The notes below the pieces were generated by a model, which was not told the origin of the DNA, did not search any database, and worked only from the letters and a program-made list of their open reading frames with translations. The translations under genes were made by a program, and so were the position numbers. A DNA stretch of 64,000 nt from Nocardioides campestrisoli (lineage in GTDB: Bacteria; Actinomycetota; Actinomycetes; Propionibacteriales; Nocardioidaceae). This document shows positions 9,711 through 18,988 of this stretch, in pieces (position 1 is the stretch's first letter; the number at the start of each line of letters is the position of its first letter). The DNA is taken from NCBI RefSeq assembly GCF_013624435.2, contig NZ_CP061768.1, forward strand, positions 3,128,001 to 3,192,000, given 5' to 3'.

Positions 9711-10355
9711 TCACAGCAGCCGGCGGTCCGAGGCCCAGCGGGTGAGCTCGTGGCGCGAGGAGAGCTGGAGCTTGCGCAGCACCGAGGACATGTGGGTCTC
9801 GACGGTCTTGACCGAGATGAAGAGCTCGCGCGCCACCTCCTTGTAGGCGTAGCCCCGGGCGATCAGCCGCATCACCTCCCGCTCGCGCTCGGTCAGCCGG
9901 TCCAGGTCCTCGTCGACGGTGGCCACCTCGATGGACCCGGAGAAGGCGTCCAGCACGAAGCCGGCCAGCCGCGGGGAGAAGACGGCGTCCCCGTCGGCCA
10001 CCCGTCGGATCGCGTCCACCAGCTCCGGGCCGGTGATCGTCTTCGTCACGTAGCCACGCGCACCGCCCCGGATGGTGCCGATCACGTCCTCCGCGGCGTC
10101 GCTGACGCTGAGCGCCAGGAAGCGCGGCCGGTCCTGGGTCCGGCGCATCACCTCCACCCCGCCGCCGCCGGGCAGGTGCACGTCGAGCAGGACGACGTCG
10201 GGCGCCTCGTCCCGGATCACCCGGACCGCCTCGTCGACGTCGGCCGCCTCGGCGACCACGTCGACCAGGTCCTTGCCGGCCACGGCCAGCTCGGCCCGCA
10301 CGCCGGCCCGGAACATCGCGTGGTCGTCGACGACCACCACCCTGGTGCGCTCCAC
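9711..10355 (-). CDS. NarL/FixJ (LuxR-type) response regulator
   Basis: Two-component transcriptional regulator, 214 residues. The receiver domain (1-120) has the acidic pair in VVVDDHAMF, phospho-acceptor Asp in [13 protein letters not shown] (about 56), and Lys in YVTKTIT (about 105). The C-terminal LuxR HTH (about 150-205) reads LTEREREVMRLIARGYAYKEVA and then VKTVETHMSSVLRKL. It lies directly downstream of the PspC-fused histidine kinase (stop 10357, start 10355), so the pair is an operon with coupled translation and surely a cognate pair. The likely target is the divergent PspC gene and its own promoter. Confidence 0.96.
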   Translation of the reverse strand: MERTRVVVVDDHAMFRAGVRAELAVAGKDLVDVVAEAADVDEAVRVIRDEAPDVVLLDVHLPGGGGVEVMRRTQDRPRFLALSVSDAAEDVIGTIRGGARGYVTKTITGPELVDAIRRVADGDAVFSPRLAGFVLDAFSGSIEVATVDEDLDRLTEREREVMRLIARGYAYKEVARELFISVKTVETHMSSVLRKLQLSSRHELTRWASDRRLL

Positions 10356-10356
10356 C

Positions 10357-11646
10357 TCACCCCTCCTCGAGCGGCATCCACAGCCGCACCTCGGTGCCCT
10401 CGCCGGGCGCGGACCGCACCGTGGCGGTGCCGCCGTGCCGGGCCATCCGGTCCATGATGCTCCCTCGTACGCCGAGCCGGTCCTGCGGCACGGCGTCCAG
10501 GTCGAACCCGACGCCCCGGTCGCGCACGAAGACCTCCACCGACTCCGGCCCGGTCTCGGCGTAGACGTCGACCCGGGCGGTGCCGGCGTGCTTGGCGGCG
10601 TTGACCATCGCCTCCTTGGCGGCGAGCGCCAGCGCCCGCAGGCCGGGCCCGGCGACGGTGTCCCCCACCGTGACCACGTCGACGACGGCCCCGTGCTCGT
10701 CCTCCACCCGGGCCGCGGCCTCCCGGAGCGCCCCGGCGACGGTCTCGTCGGTGCCCTCCTCGCCGACGTAGAGCCAGGTGCGCAGCTCGCGCTCCTGGGC
10801 CCGGGCCAGCCGGGAGACCGTCTCCGGGTCGCCGGCGTTGCGCTGGATCAGCGCGAGCGTCTGCAGGACCGAGTCGTGCAGGTGGGCGGCCACGTCGGCG
10901 CGCTCCTGGGTGCGGATCCGCTCGGCCCGCTCGGCGCCGAGGTCGGAGGCGAGCCGGAAGACCCAGGGCCCGATCACCACGGCCACGCCGGCGATCCCCA
11001 GCAGCGCCGAGAAGGCCACGTCGCGGGCCACCGAGAGTCCCTCGTCGTTGACGGCGGCCAGGGTGGCGGCTGCCGCCACCAGCACCACCCCGGCGGCCAC
11101 GCGCAGGTAGGAGGACCAGGTCCCGGTGCCGAAGACGGCCCGGAGCGGGCCGACGCCGCCGGCCGGGTTGAGCCACCGCTCCCGCTGGGCCTCGTCGGCC
11201 TGGCGCCACAGCAACGCCACCCCCACGCCGGCCAGCACCAGCGGCCACAGCAGACCGGTCGCCCCGACGAACGCCTGCAGCCCCAGCAGCACGCCCAGGC
11301 CGAGGGCGCCCAGGGCGATCGCGGGTCCGGCGTCGCTGAGCCTGGCGGCCCTGCCGGGACGGCGACCGGTGCGGGTCGCCCCCTCCAGCCCGGGTGCCGC
11401 GGTCTCGAACCGGGCGTCGGAGGGCAGGAAGAGCCACATCGCGGCGTACATCGCCGCGCCGAGGCCGCCGAGGGCGGTGGTGGCGACGAAGGCCACCCGG
11501 ACCCAGGTCACCGGCAGTCCGAGGTGCTGGGCCAACCCGGACGCGACACCGCCGAGCACGAGGTGCTGGGAGTCCCTGGTGGCCCGGCGAGGCGCGGCCG
11601 GTCCGGACGGTCCGGGCGGGGGCGGCAGGGGCTCGGTGCTGGTCAT
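10357..11646 (-). CDS. PspC-domain sensor histidine kinase
   Basis: 429-residue membrane kinase. Residues about 20-85 form a PspC domain (GGVASGLAQHLGLPVTWVRVAF, ending AAMWLFLPSDARFE). About five further hydrophobic helices follow (90-230). The dimerisation/phosphoacceptor domain is of the HisKA_3 class with His in AAHLHDSVLQTLALIQ (about 275). The HATPase domain has the N-box AAKEAMVNAAKHAG (about 362) and G-box DRGVGFD. This architecture resembles cell-envelope stress kinases of the LiaS/DesK class in Actinobacteria. It is divergent from another PspC-domain protein (11790), with a shared control region of about 140 bp. Confidence 0.95.
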   Translation of the reverse strand: MTSTEPLPPPPGPSGPAAPRRATRDSQHLVLGGVASGLAQHLGLPVTWVRVAFVATTALGGLGAAMYAAMWLFLPSDARFETAAPGLEGATRTGRRPGRAARLSDAGPAIALGALGLGVLLGLQAFVGATGLLWPLVLAGVGVALLWRQADEAQRERWLNPAGGVGPLRAVFGTGTWSSYLRVAAGVVLVAAAATLAAVNDEGLSVARDVAFSALLGIAGVAVVIGPWVFRLASDLGAERAERIRTQERADVAAHLHDSVLQTLALIQRNAGDPETVSRLARAQERELRTWLYVGEEGTDETVAGALREAAARVEDEHGAVVDVVTVGDTVAGPGLRALALAAKEAMVNAAKHAGTARVDVYAETGPESVEVFVRDRGVGFDLDAVPQDRLGVRGSIMDRMARHGGTATVRSAPGEGTEVRLWMPLEEG

Positions 11647-11704
11647 GGCGGGTTCATCGTCTCAGGCGCGGACGGGGCCGGCCATCAGGACAGACCCCGA
11701 GTCG

Positions 11705-11745
11705 ACCCTGAGCCCGGGCGTGCGTCCCGGGCCCGATCTCAGGGT
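11705..11745. promoter_or_regulatory. Inverted repeat in the divergent PspC control region
   Basis: Perfect 8-bp arms ACCCTGAG (11705-11712) and CTCAGGGT (11738-11745) are separated by 25 bp that itself contains two CCCGGG-type palindromes. The repeat lies between the kinase start (11646) and the PspC protein start (11790), the natural place for a NarL-type regulator site serving both promoters. That the regulator binds here is inference. Confidence 0.5.
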
Positions 11746-11789
11746 CACCCCCGATGGTGCGCGGACCCGCGAGGCACCAGGCTGGTGCC

Positions 11790-13028
11790 ATGGACGAGAA
11801 CCCCCACCCCGGCCCGGCGGCACCGCCTCCGGCAGACGGCCCCCGGGTGAGCAGTGCCCAGGTCCGCGACGTGGGGAGGCTCAGGCGCCCCACCGAGGAC
11901 CGCAAGATCGCCGGGGTCGCGGCCGGCCTGGCCCGCCACCTCGACGTCGACCCGCTGCTGCTGCGGATCACCTTCGTGGTCCTGGCCTTCTTCGGCGGCG
12001 CCGGGCTCGTCCTGTACGCCGCCCTGTGGCTCCTGCTGCCAGAGGACGGCAGCGACCAGGCACCGCTGCACCTGGACGAGCGCAGCCGCGGTATCGCAGT
12101 GATCGGTGCGGGAGTCCTGGCCGCCCTGCTGGTGCTGGGTGACTCCTGGAACCTCTACTGGTTCCCGTGGCCGCTGGCGCTGGTCGCCCTCGCCGTCTGG
12201 TTCTTCTTCTTCCGCGACGACGCTCCGGGGTCCGCCGAGCCCGCCCAGCAGCCCGCTCCGCCCCGGACGTACACCGAGACCTACGGGCCGGCGGCCCCTC
12301 CGGCGGCCGGCTCCTACGCCGAGACCTACGCCCCGGTCGGACCGGCGTACGCCGCGCCGACGTACGCGGCCCCGGCGGTGCCGCCGACCCGCCCGCGCGA
12401 CCCGCGCAAGCGCGGCCCGGTGCTCTTCTGGTTCACCTGCGCGCTGGTCGCGCTCGCCGTGGGCGCCCTCGGCGTGCTCGACCTGGCCGGCCTCTCGGTG
12501 CCCGACAGCACCTACCCCGCCCTGGCGCTGGCGCTGATCGCGGCGATGCTGCTGGTGGGCTCCTTCTACGGCCGGGCCGGCGGCCTGATCGCCCTCGGCC
12601 TCGTCGCCCTGGTGGCCACCGCCGGTGCGCTGGCCGTGGAGAAGCTCCCGGGTGAGCGGATCGAGGTGGTGCCGGTGATCGCCGACGACGTGTCCGACAC
12701 CTACGAGCTGAGGACCGGTGAGCTGGTGCTGGACCTCCGGGACGTCGAGGACCTCGACGCGCTCGACGGGCGCGCCGTGCGGATCGAGGGCGGCGTCGGC
12801 CGGATCGAGGTGCTGCTGCCCGAGGGCCTGGACGCGGAGGTGGACGCCGAGGTGGGCGGGCCCGGCCGGCTGGAGCTCTTCGACTCCCTGGAGCGCGGCG
12901 GGATCGACCTCACCGGCTCCGCCACCTCCGCCGGCCCCGGCACCAAGGACCAGCCCAGCCTCGACCTCGACGTCGAGATCGGCGTGGGCGAGATCGTCGT
13001 CAGGACCCGAGCCCAGGAGGCGTCATGA
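11790..13028 (+). CDS. PspC-domain membrane protein with C-terminal adhesin-like (toastrack) domain
   Basis: 412 residues from ATG 11790 (MDENPHPGPAAPPPADG). PspC domain at about 25-90 (LRRPTEDRKIAGVAAGLARHL, ALWLLLPEDG). Hydrophobic helices at about 100-140 are followed by a Pro/Tyr/Ala-rich linker with repeated TETYGPAAP / AETYAPVGP / YAAPTYAAP units (about 160-205), then three more helices (220-280). The C-terminal 110 residues are hydrophilic beta-rich (ELVLDLRDVEDLDALDGRAV, GVGRIEVLLPEGLDAEV), the pattern of the LiaF/toastrack domain. It is divergent from the PspC kinase, which it probably senses with or regulates. Confidence 0.88.
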   Translation: MDENPHPGPAAPPPADGPRVSSAQVRDVGRLRRPTEDRKIAGVAAGLARHLDVDPLLLRITFVVLAFFGGAGLVLYAALWLLLPEDGSDQAPLHLDERSRGIAVIGAGVLAALLVLGDSWNLYWFPWPLALVALAVWFFFFRDDAPGSAEPAQQPAPPRTYTETYGPAAPPAAGSYAETYAPVGPAYAAPTYAAPAVPPTRPRDPRKRGPVLFWFTCALVALAVGALGVLDLAGLSVPDSTYPALALALIAAMLLVGSFYGRAGGLIALGLVALVATAGALAVEKLPGERIEVVPVIADDVSDTYELRTGELVLDLRDVEDLDALDGRAVRIEGGVGRIEVLLPEGLDAEVDAEVGGPGRLELFDSLERGGIDLTGSATSAGPGTKDQPSLDLDVEIGVGEIVVRTRAQEAS

Positions 13029-13276
13029 CCGAGTACCGCGACTGGGACGACGACCCGTTCGCCCCCGACCCCCCGACCGGCGGCACGCACCCGGTCAACG
13101 TGACACACCTGGTCATGGGCATCGCCTTCCTCTGCTTCGTCGGGGTCTGGGCCGCGGTCAGCTCCGACCTGGCCGACGCCGACGACCTCCGCTGGCTGCT
13201 GCCGGTGCCGTGGGTGCTGGCCGGGCTCGGTGGCCTGCTGGCGGTCTCCGTCGGCCGGCGGTCCGGCACACCCTGA
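13025..13276 (+). CDS. Small two-helix membrane protein in the PspC operon
   Basis: 83 residues, beginning MTEYRDWDDDPFAPDPPTG (acidic, Pro-rich head), then two hydrophobic helices (about 27-47 and 56-76). The ATG overlaps the stop of the PspC gene by 4 nt (ATGA), so it is translationally coupled and belongs to the same operon. I do not recognise the family. Its position suggests a partner of the PspC envelope-stress proteins; that is context only. Confidence 0.75.
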   Translation: MTEYRDWDDDPFAPDPPTGGTHPVNVTHLVMGIAFLCFVGVWAAVSSDLADADDLRWLLPVPWVLAGLGGLLAVSVGRRSGTP

Positions 13277-13287
13277 CGCATGCCCGC

Positions 13288-13343
13288 GAAGTGGTGGGTT
13301 GGTGAGCCTGAGCGGGCCGGGGCGTGCACCAACCCACCACTTC
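13288..13343. repeat. Hairpin repeat, copy A (flanks the DUF559 gene)
   Basis: Perfect 17-bp inverted repeat, left arm GAAGTGGTGGGTTGGTG (13288-13304) and right arm its complement (13327-13343), with a 22-bp loop. The first 53 bp match copy B at 14349-14401 with 3 mismatches, all in the loop. The right arm contains the stop codon of the DUF559 gene (13342-13344), so it may also act as its transcription terminator. Confidence 0.9.
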
Positions 13344-14280
13344 AGCGCTGTGTCCGGTCCGTCGCGAGCCCGAGCCGGCCGAGCAGCGCGAACCTGCCCG
13401 CGGGCGTGAAGCAGGAAGCGCGCAGCTGCTCGTGCCAGGCCGCGACCCGCGCCGGGTCGTGGGGCCGTCCGAGGCTGTCGTCCGCGTCACGCAGTACGCC
13501 GCTGGCGCGGTGCAGCAGGTCGCCGGCGGTGTAGCCCCGACGGATCCACCCGGCCCGGACCAGGCCCCGCGCGCGCCTCAGGTCGGCCTGCTGCCTGGAC
13601 ACCTCGAGGTGGTGACCGCCGTCGTACTCGTGCAGCACCCGGGTCCCGACCAGCCGGAGGTCTCCCCGCGCGACGAAGGTCCCGTCGTCGTCACGCACCT
13701 CCACCTGCGGTTCGACCCGGACTCCGCACAGCTCGTGCAGACGGCGCAGCATCGTCTCCCACGCGGACTCGGAGCGACCGTCGACCCACGCGAGCACCCG
13801 CCGCAGCCGAGGAGCACCTCGCTGCCGTCCGGTCGCGCACCGTGCCAGCCCTGCCACGTCGGTCAGGCCAGCGTGCAGCGCGGAGTCGACGAGCACGGTC
13901 AGGTCGAGCTCGGACAGGTGCCGGGCCAGCGTCAGCAGGGTGCGCTCCGGCGGGTCCACCTCGACCCCTGCCACGAGCACGGCCGGCTCCAGCCGACTCG
14001 GCCGCAGCACCGTCAGCCCCGGGCGCACCGGCCGGCCCTGCTCCTGCGGGATCGCCGCGAAGACCGGGATCCCGGGTGGCAGGGGTGGCAGCCAGAGCCC
14101 GTGCAGCGTCGCGGCGGTGAGGTGGGTGAAGCGTCCTGCTGGCGGCAGCACCTGCGCCCACCCCCTCAGGTCGGCGAGGAAGGGGTCGGTCGCGTCGGTC
14201 CTGCGGTGGACCCCGCGGGTCACCGGCTGCCATCCCCGGCCGGCCCGGGCGCCCCCGACGGCGCGTCTTATCTCCTCCAC
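13342..14280 (-). CDS. DUF559 (Vsr-like endonuclease fold) protein with AbiEi-like N-terminal region
   Basis: About 312 residues from GTG 14280 (VEEIRRAVGGARAGRGWQPV). The middle part FTHLTAATLHGLWLPPLP resembles the segment found in AbiEi-type proteins of actinobacterial type IV toxin-antitoxin or DUF559 families. The C-terminal third has a PD-(D/E)xK-like arrangement: ESAWETMLRRL, GDLRLVG, LHEYDGGHH, as in Vsr/DUF559 nuclease folds. Nuclease activity is inferred, not shown. Alternative start: ATG 14403, which would begin inside repeat copy B and add 41 residues. It is bracketed by hairpin copies A and B and no conserved partner gene is adjacent. Such genes are frequent and scattered in Nocardioides-like genomes as I recall. 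Confidence 0.75.
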   Translation of the reverse strand: MEEIRRAVGGARAGRGWQPVTRGVHRRTDATDPFLADLRGWAQVLPPAGRFTHLTAATLHGLWLPPLPPGIPVFAAIPQEQGRPVRPGLTVLRPSRLEPAVLVAGVEVDPPERTLLTLARHLSELDLTVLVDSALHAGLTDVAGLARCATGRQRGAPRLRRVLAWVDGRSESAWETMLRRLHELCGVRVEPQVEVRDDDGTFVARGDLRLVGTRVLHEYDGGHHLEVSRQQADLRRARGLVRAGWIRRGYTAGDLLHRASGVLRDADDSLGRPHDPARVAAWHEQLRASCFTPAGRFALLGRLGLATDRTQR

Positions 14281-14348
14281 GGCACGCAGCCTCGCGCCGA
14301 GCGCCGGGGCCTGCGCCAGATCGTGTCCGCGCCTGTGGATGGCCCTGT

Positions 14349-14401
14349 GAAGTGGTGGGTTGGTGAGCCTGAGCGGGCCAGATCGTGCACCAACCCACCA
14401 C
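14349..14401. repeat. Hairpin repeat, copy B (flanks the DUF559 gene)
   Basis: Second copy, same orientation as copy A, 1061 bp away, with 50 of 53 positions identical. The inverted arms GTGGTGGGTTGGTG (14352-14365) and complement (14388-14401) are 14 bp; the outermost 3 bp present in copy A have diverged. It lies upstream of the DUF559 gene and about 74 bp before the promoter of the ABC exporter. Confidence 0.9.
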
Positions 14402-14474
14402 ATGAGCCCCGCAGGACGTCTCGCCCGGCTGGCCCGAGGCGGTAATTGATTCGTCGCCAGGGGGCCGCGCTCCG

Positions 14475-14480
14475 TAGAAT
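14475..14480 (+). promoter_or_regulatory. Predicted -10 element TAGAAT for a leaderless ABC exporter transcript
   Basis: TAGAAT ends exactly 7 nt before GTG 14488, so transcription would begin at or next to the start codon. There is no Shine-Dalgarno sequence between it and the GTG. A clear -35 at 17-19 bp was not found. Confidence 0.55.
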
Positions 14481-14487
14481 CGAACAA

Positions 14488-16212
14488 GTGCGCGACCTGC
14501 CCCTGAGCGACCCCGGAGTCGCCGACCACCGCTCCCCCGGACGCTTCCTCTGGTGGCTGGCGAAGGGCCAGTGGCAGACGCTGGCGGGTGGCATGGCGTT
14601 CGGCATCGTGTGGATGGGCGCGCAGGCCGTGATGCCCGCCGTCCTGGGGCGAGCCATCGACCGCGGCGTCGCCGCGCAGGACTCCGACCAGCTGCTGGTC
14701 TGGGCCGGCGTGATGCTCTCGATCGGCCTGGTCCAGGCGTTCAGCGGCATCATGCGTCACCGGTTCGCGGTGACCAACTGGCTGATCGCCGCCTACCGCA
14801 CCGTGCAGCTGGTGGGCCGACACACGGTCCACCTGGGGGGCACGCTGCCGCGCAAGGTCTCCGCCGGCGAGGTGATCGCGATCGGCACCAGCGACATCTC
14901 CCACCTGGGACAGGTGATGGACGTGATGGCCCGGTTCGCCGGGGCGATCGTCTCCTTCGTCCTGGTCTCCGCGATCCTGCTCAGCACCTCGGTCACCCTG
15001 GGCCTGGTGGTGCTGGTCGGAGTCCCGTTGATGATGCTGCTGGTCGGTCCGCTGCTGAGCCCCCTGCAGCGCCGCAGCGCGCACCAGCGCCACCTGATGG
15101 GCCGGCTGTCGAACACCGCCACCGACATCGTCAGCGGCCTGCGGGTGCTCCGCGGCATCGGCGGCGAGCAGGTCTTCCTCGACCGCTACCGCCGCCAGTC
15201 CCAGGAGACCCGGCGCGCCGGCGTGGAGGTGGCCCGGGTGCAGTCGGTGCTCGACGCGCTCCAGGTCTTCCTGCCCGGCTTCTTCGTGGTGCTGGTCGTG
15301 TGGCTGGGCGCCCGGTCCGCGGTCGCGGGCGACATCACCGTCGGCGAGCTGATCGCCTTCTACGGGTACGCCGCGTTCCTGGTGATCCCGCTGCGCACGG
15401 TCACCGAGTTCGCCAACAAGCTGATCCGGGCGCGGGTCTCGGCCCGGCGGGTCTGCACGGTCCTGGCGCTCACGCCCGACCACACCGACCCCGACTCCCC
15501 GGCTCCCTCCCCGCCGGTCGGCTCCGAGCTCCACGACTCCCGCACCGGGCTGCGGGTCCACCCCGGGCGACTGGTCGCGGTGGTCTGCGAGCGACCCGAC
15601 GAGTCGGCGCTGCTCGCCGACCGGCTGGGCATGGCCGCGGCCGAGCTGGACGACGACGTCACCCTCGGCGGGGTGCCGCTGCCCGCCCTGCGCCGCAGCG
15701 AGGTACGCGAGCGGATCGTGGTCTCCGACACCGGCGCCACCTTGTTCTCCGGCCGCCTCGCCGACCGGCTCGACGTCAGCGGCCGGGGCGGGGAGCAGGC
15801 GGTCCGGACCGCGTTGGCCACGGCCAGCGCCGAGGACGTCCTCGAGGCGCTCCCCGACGGCCTGGACACCCTGGTCACCGAGCGGGGACGCAGCTTCTCG
15901 GGCGGGCAGCGCCAGCGGCTGGTGCTGGCCCGCGCACTGACGGGCGACCCGGAGATCCTGGTCCTGGTCGAGCCGACCTCCGCGGTCGACGCCCACACCG
16001 AGGCGCGGATCGCCGCGCGGCTGCGCGCGCACCGCGCGGGGCGGACGACCGTGGTCACCACCACGAGTCCGCTGATGCTCGACGCCGCCGACGAGGTGGC
16101 GCTCCTCGAGGACGGCCGGATCGTGGCCCGAGGCACCCACACCGAGCTGCTGGAGACCAGTGCCGCCTACCGGGCCGTGGTCACCCGCGAGGCCGAGGAG
16201 GCCGCCCGATGA
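14488..16212 (+). CDS. ABC exporter half-transporter with degenerate ATP site (heterodimer subunit 1)
   Basis: 574 residues, six-helix membrane domain (about 30-320) plus nucleotide-binding domain (about 340-574). The NBD is strikingly broken: the Walker A position reads VVCERPDESALLAD (about 364) with no GxxGxGKS/T; Walker B is ILVLVEPTSAVD, lacking the Asp; the H-loop His is replaced (VVTTTSPLML). Yet the signature is intact, SFSGGQRQRL (about 468), and the D-loop SAVD remains. It can therefore only contribute its signature to the ATP site of subunit 2. An in-frame TTG exists at 14446, but the -10 spacing and the missing ribosome site favour the GTG. The substrate is unknown; the fold is that of multidrug/lipid exporters. 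Confidence 0.92.
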   Translation: MRDLPLSDPGVADHRSPGRFLWWLAKGQWQTLAGGMAFGIVWMGAQAVMPAVLGRAIDRGVAAQDSDQLLVWAGVMLSIGLVQAFSGIMRHRFAVTNWLIAAYRTVQLVGRHTVHLGGTLPRKVSAGEVIAIGTSDISHLGQVMDVMARFAGAIVSFVLVSAILLSTSVTLGLVVLVGVPLMMLLVGPLLSPLQRRSAHQRHLMGRLSNTATDIVSGLRVLRGIGGEQVFLDRYRRQSQETRRAGVEVARVQSVLDALQVFLPGFFVVLVVWLGARSAVAGDITVGELIAFYGYAAFLVIPLRTVTEFANKLIRARVSARRVCTVLALTPDHTDPDSPAPSPPVGSELHDSRTGLRVHPGRLVAVVCERPDESALLADRLGMAAAELDDDVTLGGVPLPALRRSEVRERIVVSDTGATLFSGRLADRLDVSGRGGEQAVRTALATASAEDVLEALPDGLDTLVTERGRSFSGGQRQRLVLARALTGDPEILVLVEPTSAVDAHTEARIAARLRAHRAGRTTVVTTTSPLMLDAADEVALLEDGRIVARGTHTELLETSAAYRAVVTREAEEAAR

Positions 16213-17966
16213 GCGCTCAGACCACGCTGCCGGTCGCCCAGGGCGGCGAGGTGGGCCGGTACGCCGTCTCGATCCTGCGCCGCCATCCGCGGCTTCTGGG
16301 CGGTGCGCTGGCGCTGCACGTGCTGGCCGCGCTCGCCGCACTCGCCGCACCGCGACTGCTCGGCGACCTGGTCGAGGCGGTCGAGACCGGGACCACCGTG
16401 GGCTACGTCGACCAGGTGATCCTGCTGCTGGGCGGCTTCCTGCTCGCCCAGACCGTGGCCACCCGGTTCGCCCGGCTGCTGAGCCAGGTGCTCGGCGAGC
16501 GGGTGCTGGCCGAGCTGCGCGAGGACTTCGTCGACAACGCCCTGGCGCTGCCGATCGGCACGGTGGAGTCGGCCGGCTCGGGCGACCTGATGACCCGGAC
16601 CAGCCGCGACGTGGAGCAGCTCGGCTGGTCGGTGCGCTGGGCCCTGCCGGAGTGGACCATCGCGGTGGTCACCGCCGTGCTGACCCTGGCCGCGGCGATC
16701 AGCGTCGGCTGGTGGGTGGCGCTGCCCTGCCTGCTGGCGCTGCCTCCGCTGGTGATCGGGCTGCGCTGGTACCTGGCTCGCGCCAAGGACGGCTACCTGC
16801 GCGAGTCCGCGACGTACTCCCAGATCAGCGCCACGCTGACCGAGACCGTCGAGGGCGCCCGCACCGTCGAGGCCCTCGGCCTGGCGCAGGAGCGGACCCG
16901 GCAGATCGACGCCGACTGCAAGGACTCCTTCGACGCCGAGCGCTACACCCTCGCGCTGCGTACCCGGTTCTTCCCCAGCATGGAGATCTCCTACCTGCTG
17001 CCGACGGTGGGCACCCTGCTCCTCGGCGGCTGGCTCTACACCCAGGGCAGCGTCACCCTCGGCGAGGTCACCGCGGCCACCCTCTACGTGCAGATGCTGA
17101 TCGACCCGGTCGACCGGATCGTGGCGATCCTCGACGAGCTGCAGATGGGTGCGGCGTCCCTGGCCCGGCTGCTCGGCGTCGCGCACGTGCCCGACGACCG
17201 GGAGGCCACCGACGCCCAGCCGCTGGACGAGCGGCTGCAGGCCAAGGACGTCCACTTCTCCTACGTCGAGGGCCGCGACGTGCTGCACGGGGTCTCGCTG
17301 GACATCGGGGTCGGCGAGCGGATCGCGATGGTCGGGCCCTCGGGTGCCGGCAAGTCGACGCTGGGCCGGCTGCTGGCCGGCATCCACCCGCCCCGCGAGG
17401 GCTCGGTCACCGTCGGCGGCGTGGGCCTGACCGAGCTGCCGTTGGCGGACCTGCGCGGCCACGTCGCGCTGGTCACCCAGGAGCACCACGTCTTCGTGGG
17501 CTCGCTGCGCGACAACCTCGCGCTGGCCGTGCCGGAGGGGCGCCCCGCCACCGACGACGACGTACGGGCCGCCCTCGAGGCCGTCGACGCCCTGGACTGG
17601 GTCGAGGCGCTTCCCGAAGGGCTGGAGACCGAGGTCGGCTCCGGCGGCGCGGCGCTCACCGCGCCCCAGGCCCAGCAGATCGCGCTGGCCCGGCTGGTGC
17701 TGGCCGACCCGCACACCCTGGTCCTGGACGAGGCGACGTCGCTGATCGACCCCCGCGCCGCCCGCCACCTGGAGCGCTCGCTGGCCGCGGTGCTCCACGG
17801 GCGGACCGTGGTCGCGATCGCGCACCGCCTCTTCAGCGCCCACGACGCCGACCGCGTCGCGGTGGTGGAGGACGGCATGATCACCGAGCTCGGCTCGCAC
17901 GACGAGCTGGTCGCCGCAGGTGGCTCGTACGCCGCGCTCTGGGAGTCCTGGCACGGCCGCGACTGA
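16209..17966 (+). CDS. ABC exporter half-transporter with intact ATPase core (heterodimer subunit 2)
   Basis: 585 residues; ATG 16209 overlaps the subunit 1 stop (ATGA). Six-helix membrane domain (about 25-320) and NBD (about 340-585). Walker A MVGPSGAGKST (about 376), Q-loop VTQEHH, Walker B LVLDEATSLID (about 503) and H-loop AIAHRL (about 537) are all consensus. The signature is lost: ALTAPQAQQIALARL (about 482) replaces LSGGQ. The defects mirror those of subunit 1, so the pair forms one canonical ATP site (Walker motifs here, signature from subunit 1) and one dead site. Comparable in plan to TM287/288 and TmrAB, but more extreme. Confidence 0.94.
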   Translation: MSAQTTLPVAQGGEVGRYAVSILRRHPRLLGGALALHVLAALAALAAPRLLGDLVEAVETGTTVGYVDQVILLLGGFLLAQTVATRFARLLSQVLGERVLAELREDFVDNALALPIGTVESAGSGDLMTRTSRDVEQLGWSVRWALPEWTIAVVTAVLTLAAAISVGWWVALPCLLALPPLVIGLRWYLARAKDGYLRESATYSQISATLTETVEGARTVEALGLAQERTRQIDADCKDSFDAERYTLALRTRFFPSMEISYLLPTVGTLLLGGWLYTQGSVTLGEVTAATLYVQMLIDPVDRIVAILDELQMGAASLARLLGVAHVPDDREATDAQPLDERLQAKDVHFSYVEGRDVLHGVSLDIGVGERIAMVGPSGAGKSTLGRLLAGIHPPREGSVTVGGVGLTELPLADLRGHVALVTQEHHVFVGSLRDNLALAVPEGRPATDDDVRAALEAVDALDWVEALPEGLETEVGSGGAALTAPQAQQIALARLVLADPHTLVLDEATSLIDPRAARHLERSLAAVLHGRTVVAIAHRLFSAHDADRVAVVEDGMITELGSHDELVAAGGSYAALWESWHGRD

Positions 17967-17972
17967 GCTCGC

Positions 17973-18980
<1,008 letters not shown>

Positions 18981-18988
18981 GCCTCCAC

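Noticed and set aside
14281..16350. Very long minus-strand open frame continuing upstream of the DUF559 gene
   Set aside because: It is antisense to the ABC exporter gene, which has clear motifs. High GC keeps antisense frames open.
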